Positions 7,271-15,764 of a stretch of DNA of 64,000 bases are shown one piece after another; position 1 is the stretch's first letter, and each line of letters opens with the position of its first letter. Both the position numbers and the translations under genes were made by a program. This stretch comes from Bradyrhizobium stylosanthis (GTDB taxonomy: Bacteria > Pseudomonadota > Alphaproteobacteria > Rhizobiales > Xanthobacteraceae), in NCBI RefSeq assembly GCF_001641335.1, contig NZ_LVEM01000002.1, forward strand, positions 1,281,663 through 1,345,662, in the 5' to 3' direction. The notes beneath the pieces are model-generated. The model was not told the origin of the DNA. It did not search any database and saw only the letters and a program-made list of their open reading frames with translations.

Positions 7271-7693
7271 ATGAGCAGTGTGAACAAGCCCGGCGGCAAT
7301 TATCTGCCGGTGATCATCCATGGCGGGATTGCCTATGTCAGCGGTCAGCTGCCGCGTCGCGGCGAAGACCTGCTGTATGCGGGCAAGGTCGGCGCGGGTG
7401 TCGATATCGCGGCCGCACAGGAAGCTGCCGCCCTTTGCGCCGACCTCTGTCTTGCCGCCATCAATCACGCAACGGGCGGAGAGGACAGGATCATCCAGGT
7501 CCTGCAACTCGTCGGATACGTCGCCTCGGCACCTGGGTTTACCCAGCAGTCGCAAGTCATGAACGGCGCCTCCGACCGGCTGATCGAACGCCTCGGCGAT
7601 CGCGGTCGTCACACGCGGACGTCCGTCGGCGTCGCCGAGCTGCCGCGCGGGGCTCCCGTCGAGCTGAGCATGATTGCCGCGGTTCGGTCGTAG
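7271..7693 (+). CDS. RidA/YjgF-family protein
   Basis: A 140-residue protein of the RidA (YjgF/YER057c/UK114) family, YjgH/TdcF-like subgroup: PGGNYLPVIIHGGIAYVSGQLPRRGEDLLYAGKVG, then RIIQVLQLVGYVASAPGFTQQSQVMNGASD and ARTSVGVAELPRGAPVEL-like HTRTSVGVAELPRGAPVELSM. Classical RidA uses an Arg in the 'R..v.V..LP' segment to hydrolyse reactive enamines and imines. Here the corresponding segment is RHTRTSVGVAELP, with Arg present. The start is the ATG at 7271, preceded by GGCGAG. The much longer open frame upstream is antisense to the Nudix gene and is not used. Confidence 0.86.
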   Translation: MSSVNKPGGNYLPVIIHGGIAYVSGQLPRRGEDLLYAGKVGAGVDIAAAQEAAALCADLCLAAINHATGGEDRIIQVLQLVGYVASAPGFTQQSQVMNGASDRLIERLGDRGRHTRTSVGVAELPRGAPVELSMIAAVRS

Positions 7694-7730
7694 GCCCGCC
7701 GATCGGTGATCGACGCCGCGTCCGGCGGCC

Positions 7731-8822
7731 TCATGCAACGAGATATTTCTTCACCGCGGCTTCATCCCACGCGATCCCGTTGCCGGGCTCTTCGCTCGGC
7801 AGCGCGAAGCCGTCCTTGATCTGCAGCCGCGTCGACAGCACCGCGTCGGCCCAGTCGACATATTCCAGCCAGTGCGCGGTCGGCGTCACGCAGAGCAGAT
7901 GCGCGCTGACCTCCGAGAACAGGTGCGTCGACATCTCGATCCCTGCGGCATGCGCCAGCGCGGCGGCGCGGAGCCAGCCGGTGACGCCGCCGATGCGCTG
8001 CACGTCGGGCATCACGAAGTCGCAGGCCTCCGCGGACAATGCGGATTGCATCGCGAACGCGCTGTCGAAATTCTCGCCGATCTGGACTGGCGTCCCCAGC
8101 GCATCGGCGATGCGGGCGCAGCCGGCGTAGTCGTCGTGGCGGATCGGCTCCTCGATCCAGCTCAGGCCCTCGTCGTCGAGCATCTCGCCGCGGCGGATCG
8201 CCTCGGTGACGGTGAGCGCCTGGTTGTAGTCGCACATCAGCGTCACGTCGTCTCCGACCGCCTTGCGCACCGCGCGGACGACGGCGAGATCCTCCCGCGC
8301 ATCGCTGCGGCCGACACGGATCTTCGCGGCGTGAAAACCTTCGGCCAGCAGCTTGTGGGCCTCCTCCACCGCAGCACCAACAGGCATGATGCCGAGCCCT
8401 TTCGAATTGTAGGCCCTGACCGGCTTCGGCGCGCCGCCGAGCAGCCGCGCCAGCGGCAGGCCTCTGCTGCGCGCCAGCGCATCCCAGGCCGCCATGTCGA
8501 TGCCGGATTGCGCCAGCCGCTGCAGGCCGGCGAGCCCGAGCAGGGTGAAGCGCTGGCTCAGCTTGCGCTCGATCTCGAACGGCAGCAGCTCTTCGCCGGC
8601 GATGAGCTCCGACATCTCCGTGACCATCGCGGTCAGCGGCTTCAAAGCCGAAGGCGTGATCGAGAACAGATAGGCGTGCCCCACCGCACCCTGGTCGGTC
8701 TCGCAGTCGATCAGCACCAGCGGCGCCTTTGCCACGGCCCCGGTCGAGGTTTTCAGCGGCAGGTTCATCGGCACGATCACGGGGCGCGCAACAAAGCGCT
8801 TGATGCGGATGGTCTCGGTCAT
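7731..8822 (-). CDS. mandelate racemase-like enolase-superfamily enzyme
   Basis: About 363 residues, strikingly like mandelate racemase along its whole length. Aligning by eye with a constant offset of three residues, the metal ligands Asp198, Glu224 and Glu250, the Asp273-His300 base dyad, Asn200 and Glu320 all match. The KxK motif is K167-I-R169, so the second Lys, the S-specific base in mandelate racemase, is Arg. The enzyme therefore probably acts on a 2-hydroxy acid by proton abstraction, perhaps as a dehydratase or one-sided racemase. The start at 8822 has GGGAGA upstream; an alternative GTG/ATG start lies at 8864. Divergent from the cyclase gene. Confidence 0.85.
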   Translation of the reverse strand: MTETIRIKRFVARPVIVPMNLPLKTSTGAVAKAPLVLIDCETDQGAVGHAYLFSITPSALKPLTAMVTEMSELIAGEELLPFEIERKLSQRFTLLGLAGLQRLAQSGIDMAAWDALARSRGLPLARLLGGAPKPVRAYNSKGLGIMPVGAAVEEAHKLLAEGFHAAKIRVGRSDAREDLAVVRAVRKAVGDDVTLMCDYNQALTVTEAIRRGEMLDDEGLSWIEEPIRHDDYAGCARIADALGTPVQIGENFDSAFAMQSALSAEACDFVMPDVQRIGGVTGWLRAAALAHAAGIEMSTHLFSEVSAHLLCVTPTAHWLEYVDWADAVLSTRLQIKDGFALPSEEPGNGIAWDEAAVKKYLVA

Positions 8823-9006
8823 GTCCAGGTCTCCCGGCGGAGTGAATGCAGGTTCGTAAAGCATTCGTCATGAAACGAAAAGCCGCCTGCCGCGACCACC
8901 ATAAATGGGGGTTGCGCGGACCCGGGTTTATGGGCTCTGTGCCGCCGCAGGCTGTGCCGCAAATCCCGGTGATTTGCGACAAGATTGCACACAACGGAGC
9001 CATAGA

Positions 9007-10569
9007 GTGAAACAAGAGATCTCCGAAGAACAGCGCAAGAGCGGCCTCCTGACCGGCGCTGCGATCGCCTTCCTCCTGCTCGCTCTGCCGCTGGCGGTGT
9101 GGCTGGACCTGACCGAGCTCTCCAAGACCGCGCTGCGCCGCCAGGCGATCGATCTGAACTCGGTGATCACGAGCGTGCGCAGCTATTATGCCTCCAACGT
9201 GGTCGGGCGCATCCTCGCCAACCCCAACGGCACGACCAGGGTCGTGCACAATTACGAGTCGGTTCCCGGCGCGATCCCGATCCCGGCCACGCTGTCGCTC
9301 GAGCTCGGCCGGGTGATCGGCGCGCAACAGGAGAACATCACCTACCGTTTCGTCTCGGACTTCCCGTTCCAGAACCGCGCGCCGCACCAGCTCGACAAGT
9401 TCGAGAAGGACGCGCTGGACGCGCTGCGCAGGGATCCCGAGCAGAAGATCGTGGAGACCGAGACCTCGTTGTTCAACGACAAGGTCCGCCTCGTCGCGCC
9501 GGTGACCATGGGCCCGGCCTGCGTGAGCTGCCACAACAGCCACCCCGAGAGCCCCAAGAAGGACTGGAAGGTGGGGGATGTCCGCGGCATCCAGGAGGTG
9601 ATCATCGCCCAGCCGATCGCCGCCAACATCTTCTCGTTCAAGTTCCTGCTGGCCTATTTCCTGATCGCGGCCGGCAGCGGCCTGTCGTTCCTCTCGCTGC
9701 AGCGCCGCCAGGCGCGCCGCATCAAGGGCATGAACAAGGAGCTCGAATCCGCCAACGACTTCCTGGCCTCGCTGTCGATGAAGATTTCGCGCTACATCCC
9801 GCCGCAGGTCTACAAGAGCATCTTCTCCGGCCAGAAGGACGTCACCATCCACACCGAACGCAAGAAGCTCACCATCTTCTTCTCGGACATCCAGAACTTC
9901 ACCGCGACCGCGGAGCGGCTGCAGCCGGAGCAGCTGACCCAGCTCCTCAACGAGTACTTCACCGAGATGTCGGCGATCGCGCTCGAATATGGCGGCACCG
10001 TCGACAAGTTCATCGGCGATGCCATGCTGATCTTCTTCGGCGATCCCGAGACCAGGGGCGACCGCGCCGACGCGCAGGCCTGCCTGCAGATGGCCTGGCG
10101 CATGCAGCAGCGTCTTGCCGAGCTCAACGCGAAATGGCGCGCGTCCGGCATCGAGCAGCCGTTCCGTTCCCGCATGGGCATCAATTCCGGCTATTGCAAT
10201 GTCGGCAATTTCGGCAGCAGCGACCGCATGGACTACACCATCATCGGTGCCGAGGCGAACCTTGCCGCGCGCCTGCAATCGATCGCCGAGCCCGGCGGCA
10301 TCGTGCTGAGCTACGAGACCTTTGCCCTCGTCAGCGACATCGTCCGCGCCCATGCGTTGCCGGCAATCACGATGAAGGGCATCAGCCGCGAGGTCATTCC
10401 CTATTCGGTGGACGCGCTGAACGATGCCGCGGCGGAGAAGAGCGGCATCATCACCGAGCGCGCGCCGGGCCTCGAGCTCTATCTCGACCCGGCCGTGGTG
10501 AAATCCGGCGACGCCGCCCGCGTCCGTACGCTGCTGGAGAACGCCCTGGCCTCGCTGAAGCCAGCGTGA
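9007..10569 (+). CDS. membrane adenylate/guanylate cyclase with DUF3365 (Tll0287-like) sensor domain
   Basis: A 520-residue signalling enzyme. Membrane helices at about 12-33 and 210-230 enclose a periplasmic DUF3365-like sensor domain carrying a CVSCH motif at 172-176, the pattern used to attach c-type haem. The class III cyclase domain (about 285-440) has the metal-binding Asp294 (FFSDIQNFT) and Asp338 (GDAM), Lys334 and the DYTIIG segment for purine choice, and Asn418 and Arg422 for transition-state binding. All point to an active ATP cyclase. Start is GTG at 9007 with GGAG seven bases upstream. A haem-based redox or gas sensor controlling cAMP is the inference. It is followed by an inverted repeat at 10583-10612. 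Confidence 0.9.
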   Translation: MKQEISEEQRKSGLLTGAAIAFLLLALPLAVWLDLTELSKTALRRQAIDLNSVITSVRSYYASNVVGRILANPNGTTRVVHNYESVPGAIPIPATLSLELGRVIGAQQENITYRFVSDFPFQNRAPHQLDKFEKDALDALRRDPEQKIVETETSLFNDKVRLVAPVTMGPACVSCHNSHPESPKKDWKVGDVRGIQEVIIAQPIAANIFSFKFLLAYFLIAAGSGLSFLSLQRRQARRIKGMNKELESANDFLASLSMKISRYIPPQVYKSIFSGQKDVTIHTERKKLTIFFSDIQNFTATAERLQPEQLTQLLNEYFTEMSAIALEYGGTVDKFIGDAMLIFFGDPETRGDRADAQACLQMAWRMQQRLAELNAKWRASGIEQPFRSRMGINSGYCNVGNFGSSDRMDYTIIGAEANLAARLQSIAEPGGIVLSYETFALVSDIVRAHALPAITMKGISREVIPYSVDALNDAAAEKSGIITERAPGLELYLDPAVVKSGDAARVRTLLENALASLKPA

Positions 10570-10582
10570 GGGGGCATAGCGG

Positions 10583-10612
10583 CTCTTTCTTACCCTCCAG
10601 GAGGGTAAGAGC
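10583..10612. repeat. inverted repeat between convergent genes
   Basis: CTTACCCTCC and GGAGGGTAAG face each other with almost no loop, extended by GCTCTT and AAGAGC on the outside. There is no T-tract on either strand. It could be a degenerate two-way terminator or a remnant of the TACCCTCC repeat family seen at 12025 and 32396. Confidence 0.5.
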
Positions 10613-10614
10613 GA

Positions 10615-11841
10615 TCACCTTGCCGCGCCTTCCGTAAACGCCGTCTCGATCACCTCGCCGAAAGGCTGCCAGGAGCGGCCGTCGAACTGAACCAGCCGCA
10701 TCTGCCGGATCGGCAGATAGCGCTCCGGCGAGGTGCTCATCCTGATATTGGGCAGCGCGACGGACGGCTGATAACTCTTCAGCGAAGCGGCCTGGTGCAT
10801 GATGTTGTCGCGCGAGAAATCGTCGCCGCACTGCTTCAACACCTGCGTCAGCGCCTCGGCCGCGGCATAGCCGTAGAGCGCGGCGCTGTTGTTGGTGCTT
10901 TCGACGTGGTGGTACTTGTCCATGAAGGCGAACCATTCCTTCATGGCGGGGTCGTCCTTCCATGCAGGATCGCTCGGATCCTTCAGGAAGGCCGCCGAGA
11001 CCACGCCGGCCGAATTCTCCAGTCCCGCGGGCGCCATTGCATTGGCGATCGAGGCGGAGGCATCGTTGACGATGAAGACCGGACGCCATTTGAGCGACGC
11101 CGCCAGCTTGATCACCTTGGAGGCCGTCGAGGGCACGCCGAGGAAGATGAAGACGTCGGCGCCGGTGCGCTTGAGGATCGAGACGTGCCCGTCAAGATGC
11201 TCGTCCGTCATGTCGAAGGCGATGTCGACGAGGACTTGACGGTTCAGATCGCCGAGACCTTCCTGGATGCCCTTATAGAGCAGGCGGCCGAACTGGTCGT
11301 TCTGCCACAGCACGACGATCTTCTTCTTCGGGTAATAGGCCTGGATGTAGTTGGCGTAGATGCGCCCCTCCGACCGGAACGACGGCTGCCAGCCCATGGT
11401 CCAGGGAAACGCCTTGGCCTGGCTCAGCTCCTCGTCGCCGGAGGCGATAAACAGCTGCGGGATTTTCCTCTCGTTCAGATACCAGCGCGTGGCGATATTG
11501 CCGGGCGTGCCGAACGAGCCGAACATCAAGTGCACGTCGTCCTTCTCGACGAGGCCGCGTGTCAGCTCCAGCGCGCTTGCCGGATCGGAATTGTCGTCGC
11601 GGGTGATGAAGCGGATCTTGCGGCCGTTGATGCCGCCGCGCGCGTTGACCATGTCGAAATAGGCGGCTTCCGCCTGGCCGATCGCGCCGAATTCCGACAG
11701 CGGGCCCGAATACGGCATGACATTGCCGATGCGGATCTCCTTGTCGCTTGCCGGTTGCTCGGAGTGCTGCTGCTGCGACATCGCGCCGAGCGACGCGACG
11801 GCGGCAATCGAGACGAACAATAGTCTGCCGGTGACGCGCAT
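10615..11841 (-). CDS. branched-chain amino acid-type ABC transporter substrate-binding protein
   Basis: About 408 residues. A short signal segment (RLLFVSIAAVASLGAMS) is followed by KEIRIGNVMPYSGPLSEFGAIGQAEAAYFDMVNARGGINGRKIRFITRDDNSDP, the hallmark opening of the LivJ/LivK-like (type I periplasmic-binding) family. It would bind an amino acid, urea, amide or aromatic acid in the periplasm. No permease or ATPase gene accompanies it, so it must share a transporter encoded elsewhere. The start at 11841 was chosen from the signal peptide and an AAGG upstream. The open frame continues upstream to 12258 through unrelated sequence. Confidence 0.9.
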   Translation of the reverse strand: MRVTGRLLFVSIAAVASLGAMSQQQHSEQPASDKEIRIGNVMPYSGPLSEFGAIGQAEAAYFDMVNARGGINGRKIRFITRDDNSDPASALELTRGLVEKDDVHLMFGSFGTPGNIATRWYLNERKIPQLFIASGDEELSQAKAFPWTMGWQPSFRSEGRIYANYIQAYYPKKKIVVLWQNDQFGRLLYKGIQEGLGDLNRQVLVDIAFDMTDEHLDGHVSILKRTGADVFIFLGVPSTASKVIKLAASLKWRPVFIVNDASASIANAMAPAGLENSAGVVSAAFLKDPSDPAWKDDPAMKEWFAFMDKYHHVESTNNSAALYGYAAAEALTQVLKQCGDDFSRDNIMHQAASLKSYQPSVALPNIRMSTSPERYLPIRQMRLVQFDGRSWQPFGEVIETAFTEGAAR

Positions 11842-12163
11842 GCTCGACACCTTGTCGTTGGCCTCCCACGAGGTCGGCTCAATCCCCACCAAGGCGGATT
11901 GATCTAGGTCAAGCGTTTGGCGATCCTGTGGCCAGGTGGTGCGCTTCAATGCGACGCATGCCGCGAACGAAACGGCAGCCGTGCTGACCGGGCTGTCCGA
12001 TTGAGAGAGTCCCTGTGTGGGACTCGCTCTTATCCTCCCCCCTCCAGGGAGGGTAAGTTGCGACACGCACGACGCGAGAACTGCGCTCGCTCCCCCCTTG
12101 CGGGGGGCGGGGGAGAGGGGGCCCAGTAAATGGTGTGAGTGGCTGCCGCCAGTGGCACGGAAC
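11842..12163. other. intergenic region with repeat between SIR2 and ABC genes
   Basis: About 320 bases between two same-strand genes. The half nearest the ABC gene should hold its promoter, which I could not pin down. The other half is filled by the repeat listed at 12025-12123. No gene is supported here. Confidence 0.5.
12025..12123. repeat. interspersed repeat, CCTCCC...GGGGGAGAGGGGG family
   Basis: Built from nested palindromes: CCTCCAGGGAGG-like arms at the left, GCGAGAACTGCGCTCGC in the middle and CCCCCCTTGCGGGGGG at the right, ending GGGGGAGAGGGGG. Related short elements occur at 10583, 32396 and 39040. It sits just past the 3' end of the SIR2 gene. Confidence 0.55.
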
Positions 12164-13921
12164 TCAACTCGTATAGCGTTGAGCGACGGCGCGGATAGCT
12201 CGCCACAGGACATGCGCTTCGTACGAAGACGTGTACTCGCACTTCCATAAGCCGGCAAATACGTGTCTCAACAGCAAGACGTCCTGCTTGGCGGACCACC
12301 CGCCTGCCTCGAGGGCGGCTAGCGCACACTTCCATCGTTCCGGATGCAACTCGGTATCGCGAGCGAGTTGAATCTCTTCCTCTATCTGTTGCCACGAGAT
12401 TCCTGCTCCGAGCCTCGCATTCTTGAAGGCATCGAGCTGGGCAGGAATATTCCCAATATGTTTGAAGCCAAGCTGAGACGGCATTGCTGGCACCACCGTT
12501 CGGGTGCCAGGCTCTGGCGACAGCCCGATCTCCTCGGCCACATCTCTTACTAAATAGTAAGAGCCCCAAAACCCTTGCTTCAAGCTGATGGATTCCATTT
12601 GACCAACACGCCTCTTCAGGCGCCGTTCAAACCTGACAAAGCGCAGGAGATCGAGAATTTCAAACCATGCCATATTCATCGCGTACTCGCGTCGCAATCT
12701 GAAGGTGCTTTGGCTCCAGCCCCACCCGGCAACTCCATAAGCGAGCTTCGCGAGCCGGTGATTGCCTCGGTTGCGCAGCTTGAATGCCGCGTCCAGCCCT
12801 GCACGCAAGCCGAACGCGTGAATGCCTTCTCCGCGTGAACGTGCTGCGGCCAGGCGCGCACCGTAGTAGATTGCGGTCCTGTATTTTCCGCGACGATACG
12901 CAACGCCCGTCAGGCGTTCGAAACGACTTGCCGGGTCAAAGCTGTGTTTCCCGTCGCGAAGAACCTGTCTTGTCTGGCGTGGTGCTCCAATCACGTCGAG
13001 CACCGCGGCACGCCATCTCGCCACCCCGCCAGGCGTCATGTCAGCGAGGAGTTCTCCCAGGATTTCCTCGTCGACATTGCTGGGCCGCTGCGACTTGACG
13101 AGGAAGATGTCGTGCATATCCCCCTTCAAAAACAACATGAGGGGAAGGTGCTTGAACAAATGCTCTGCATTTTCCGAGGGAAAGTCTCCCTGATCGAGAT
13201 TGAGGCTGAACGCATTCCAAAGAATAGCCTTCGCACCTGCCTCCAGAAGAGCCGGACAGATCTCGAAGTCTTTCCCCGAATAGCCGATGACAATGACAAT
13301 CCGCCCTTCGACGAGCGATCGAAAGGTCCTCGCCTTCCAGCCTTGCAGTGGACGCTCCTGCTCCAGCTTGAAGATCAATGTAGCGGGATCGCTCGTGCAG
13401 CCGTGAATCTTGAAGTATCGAATCGACGTCGAGGCGGATTTCGTATCATCCTCCTTAATGATCGTGTCGACTGATACGCCGACGTCCAGCAGAGCTCGCT
13501 CTATAAAGCGATCGTAATTGGTCGTTATGACGTGCGCCGGTTTGCGCGCCAGGGAAACTGCTATTGAACGGTGTATGGAGTTCGGTTTTTTTGGATCATC
13601 AGAGGTGAACAGCTTTAGAAGCCATTTCCGAACCGCCGCATCGTTATCGTTATGTTGGAAGATGACCTCGAAGGCAGCTCTTGCCAGATACCTGCGCAGA
13701 ACATCTTGCTTTGGCAAGCCATCGGAAAGGTGCGCCGCAATTGCCTCGGTAACGCGCTGGCCATTGACGACGGAGGCGGGAGGAAAGAGGGAAACGCCGC
13801 TACCGACAACAAACGTAACGTCGTCAGTTTCGAGAACGTCTACCAGCTCTGCAACAACAAGCTTATCCGATAAGGACGCGACGCGGTTATCGGCGCGCGC
13901 GAACAGCCCATCCAATGACAT
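12164..13921 (-). CDS. SIR2-like domain protein, candidate defence NADase
   Basis: About 585 residues. The N-terminal third is a SIR2_2-type domain with all the key motifs: GSGVS (40-44), TTNYD (133-137), KIHG (171-174) and GYSGKDF (213-219). Asn135 and His173 are the residues expected to act on NAD+. The rest (about 340-585) is mainly helical and Arg-rich, with an 'AxxYG' rhythm reminiscent of TPR-like repeats. SIR2 domains fused to helical sensor regions are common in anti-phage systems, where they deplete NAD+. The gene is visibly lower in GC than its neighbours and is isolated, suggesting acquisition. The start at 13921 is uncertain; the frame opens at 14020. A defence role is inference. 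Confidence 0.78.
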   Translation of the reverse strand: MSLDGLFARADNRVASLSDKLVVAELVDVLETDDVTFVVGSGVSLFPPASVVNGQRVTEAIAAHLSDGLPKQDVLRRYLARAAFEVIFQHNDNDAAVRKWLLKLFTSDDPKKPNSIHRSIAVSLARKPAHVITTNYDRFIERALLDVGVSVDTIIKEDDTKSASTSIRYFKIHGCTSDPATLIFKLEQERPLQGWKARTFRSLVEGRIVIVIGYSGKDFEICPALLEAGAKAILWNAFSLNLDQGDFPSENAEHLFKHLPLMLFLKGDMHDIFLVKSQRPSNVDEEILGELLADMTPGGVARWRAAVLDVIGAPRQTRQVLRDGKHSFDPASRFERLTGVAYRRGKYRTAIYYGARLAAARSRGEGIHAFGLRAGLDAAFKLRNRGNHRLAKLAYGVAGWGWSQSTFRLRREYAMNMAWFEILDLLRFVRFERRLKRRVGQMESISLKQGFWGSYYLVRDVAEEIGLSPEPGTRTVVPAMPSQLGFKHIGNIPAQLDAFKNARLGAGISWQQIEEEIQLARDTELHPERWKCALAALEAGGWSAKQDVLLLRHVFAGLWKCEYTSSYEAHVLWRAIRAVAQRYTS

Positions 13922-14202
13922 TTCCAAGTACCCGTCAGCCCGGACAATATCTACGACGATACAGCTTTTAGTTGCAATGAAAAGGCGGTTTGAACGGCTT
14001 CTGCGCGATGAAGGGGGCACACGGCCCTCACTGGCGGCAATTCGGAGGCACCGTGCGCCGTATCCAGAGGAGAGAGTGCTTCCGCAACGGACAATCGCGG
14101 CGCGGAGGAGAGCATCACCCGGCGCTTTGCGCCGACCTCCACCGCAACGGAAGAGGTTGAGCGAACATTCGACCGTATCGATTTACCGAGACGCCATTGG
14201 AC

Positions 14203-15132
14203 TTACGGTAGCCCGCGCGCCTCGAGCTGGTGCACCAGCAGCAGCGTCGGCTCGGCGAGGCTGTCGCCGGAGCCATCCAGGCCAAACGCAGCGGCGATGC
14301 CGTCGCGGTTGCGCAGCATCGCACTGCGTGGGCAGTGACCTGCGCCGCAGAGCGTCTTCTTCAGCGTCTCGCCCTGGGCCACGACGCCGGCGGTATCGTC
14401 CGCCGCCCAGGCCAGCACGATCGGCACGTCGACATTGAGAATGCCGGGGAAGACCGACCGGTTGTCGTACTGGGTCGCGTCCGTGCCGAGATAGGCCTTC
14501 TCGCTGTCGCTGGCGTCCTTGCCGACGCGGTAGAAGCCCGACACCAGGACGACGCCGGCGACGTCGGCACGGTCGGTCTGCAGCTCGGGATGCGCCAGCA
14601 GGGTGGCGAGGTGGAAGGCGCCGGCGCCATAGCCGACCGCGACGATCTCGCGGGCATCGCCATTGAACAGGTCGATATTGCCGTGGATCCAGGACAGCGC
14701 CGCCGCCACGTCGGTCGCCCCGATCGGCCAGGTCGCCGACGGTGCCAGCCGATAGTTGACGCGGACCCCGATCATGTCGTTGCGCGCGGCAAAGCACATC
14801 GCCTGGTCCTGAATCTGGCGCGACAGCTCCGGCGCGGCGCGGTCGCCGGTGAAGGTGTCGCCGGTCACGAACAGCAGCACCGGCCGCGGCGTGTCTGCCT
14901 TGGTCGCGCTGGTGGCGACATCGAGCACATTGGCTTCGCTCTCGCCGTAACGCAGGCCGCGCGAGAAGCTGACCTGCTCGCACAGCCGCGCGGTGCCGCC
15001 GGCCGTGGTGTCGGAATCGGTGAGGCCGACACGAACCAGATCGGACGGCGCGGTCAGCCGCGCCGGCACCGGACCATGCGCGGAGGCCGTCGTGACGGTC
15101 AGAACAAGGAAAAATGCAAGGTAATTCTTCAT
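14203..15132 (-). CDS. exported alpha/beta-hydrolase-fold protein without the nucleophile
   Basis: About 309 residues with a signal peptide (NYLAFFLVLTVTTASA). The body resembles the esterase/lipase (carboxylesterase, HSL-like) family: VNYRLAPSATWPIGATDVAAALSWIHGNI, then VAVGYGAGAFHLATLLAHPE, then a late IVLAWAADDTAG. In active members the second segment is GxSxG with the catalytic Ser. Here it reads G-Y-G-A-G (167-171), so the nucleophile position (169) is Gly. The HGG oxyanion motif is also absent (VTGDTFTGD). The acidic residue region is still present. It is therefore probably a non-catalytic binding protein or has an unusual chemistry. The codons are unambiguous in the sequence. Confidence 0.78.
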   Translation of the reverse strand: MKNYLAFFLVLTVTTASAHGPVPARLTAPSDLVRVGLTDSDTTAGGTARLCEQVSFSRGLRYGESEANVLDVATSATKADTPRPVLLFVTGDTFTGDRAAPELSRQIQDQAMCFAARNDMIGVRVNYRLAPSATWPIGATDVAAALSWIHGNIDLFNGDAREIVAVGYGAGAFHLATLLAHPELQTDRADVAGVVLVSGFYRVGKDASDSEKAYLGTDATQYDNRSVFPGILNVDVPIVLAWAADDTAGVVAQGETLKKTLCGAGHCPRSAMLRNRDGIAAAFGLDGSGDSLAEPTLLLVHQLEARGLP

Positions 15133-15255
15133 GATGGTGCCGGGCCCTGCGCCTGATATTGGCGCGCGCGTTTGGCCTGTCTTCTCAATTCGCCATATTA
15201 GTTGCTGGTGTTGGGGCGATTTCACGGCACCGGCTACCGGTGCGCCGTTCCCGCA

Positions 15256-15747
15256 TCAATTCCCCGGCTGGAACGTGCAATCGGCCCCGCTGCCGTCTTT
15301 GCGCCTGATCGCATTGGGATCGATCGTGCAGCTCAGCTTGGAAAGGGTCTCGAAATTCGAGCCCGCCGCGCCGTCGGGCGGCACGCCCGCCAGCGCTTCG
15401 GTGGCGAAGATCTCGTTGGCGGTGGACCCGTTCACCGTCTTCACCTTCTTGCCGAAGGTCACCTCGCAATTGCGAATGGTGATGTCGACATTGCCGGTCC
15501 GGCAGACGATCCGGTCCGCGGTCACCACGATGGCCTTCTTGTAGGGCACGTCGGCATTGGCGGCGAACAGCATCGCCACCGCCTTCTTCTCGGGCCCGGT
15601 GAGATCCGGCGACAGCGGCGCGATCACGCCCGCGAGCGCCAGCGCGGTGGCGCCCGAGACCTTTCCGGGCGCGCCGGCGGAGGCGGCGAGGGGGAGCGTA
15701 CCGGCAAGTACGGTGGCGCAGGCGAGCATCGCTTGACCTGGCGTCAT
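15256..15747 (-). CDS. exported hypothetical protein
   Basis: About 163 residues with a signal peptide (ACATVLAGTLPLAASAG). The mature part has three cysteines (IVCRTG, RNCEVTF, LSCTID) plus one near the C-terminus (DCTFQPG), so two disulfides are possible. I do not recognise a family. The start at 15747 has GGGGGACA just upstream, a better site than the in-frame start at 15768. It lies just downstream of the DUF3606 gene, 17 bp from its stop, and may share its transcript. Confidence 0.62.
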   Translation of the reverse strand: MTPGQAMLACATVLAGTLPLAASAGAPGKVSGATALALAGVIAPLSPDLTGPEKKAVAMLFAANADVPYKKAIVVTADRIVCRTGNVDITIRNCEVTFGKKVKTVNGSTANEIFATEALAGVPPDGAAGSNFETLSKLSCTIDPNAIRRKDGSGADCTFQPGN

Positions 15748-15764
15748 GCCTGTCCCCCGAGTTT

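Noticed and set aside
7762..10353. An 863-codon open frame antisense to the cyclase and overlapping the racemase in another frame
   Set aside because: No motif; both overlapped genes have strong family features.
12164..14202. A mobile element carrying the SIR2 gene
   Set aside because: Lower GC suggests acquisition, but no transposase, terminal inverted repeats or target duplication could be seen.
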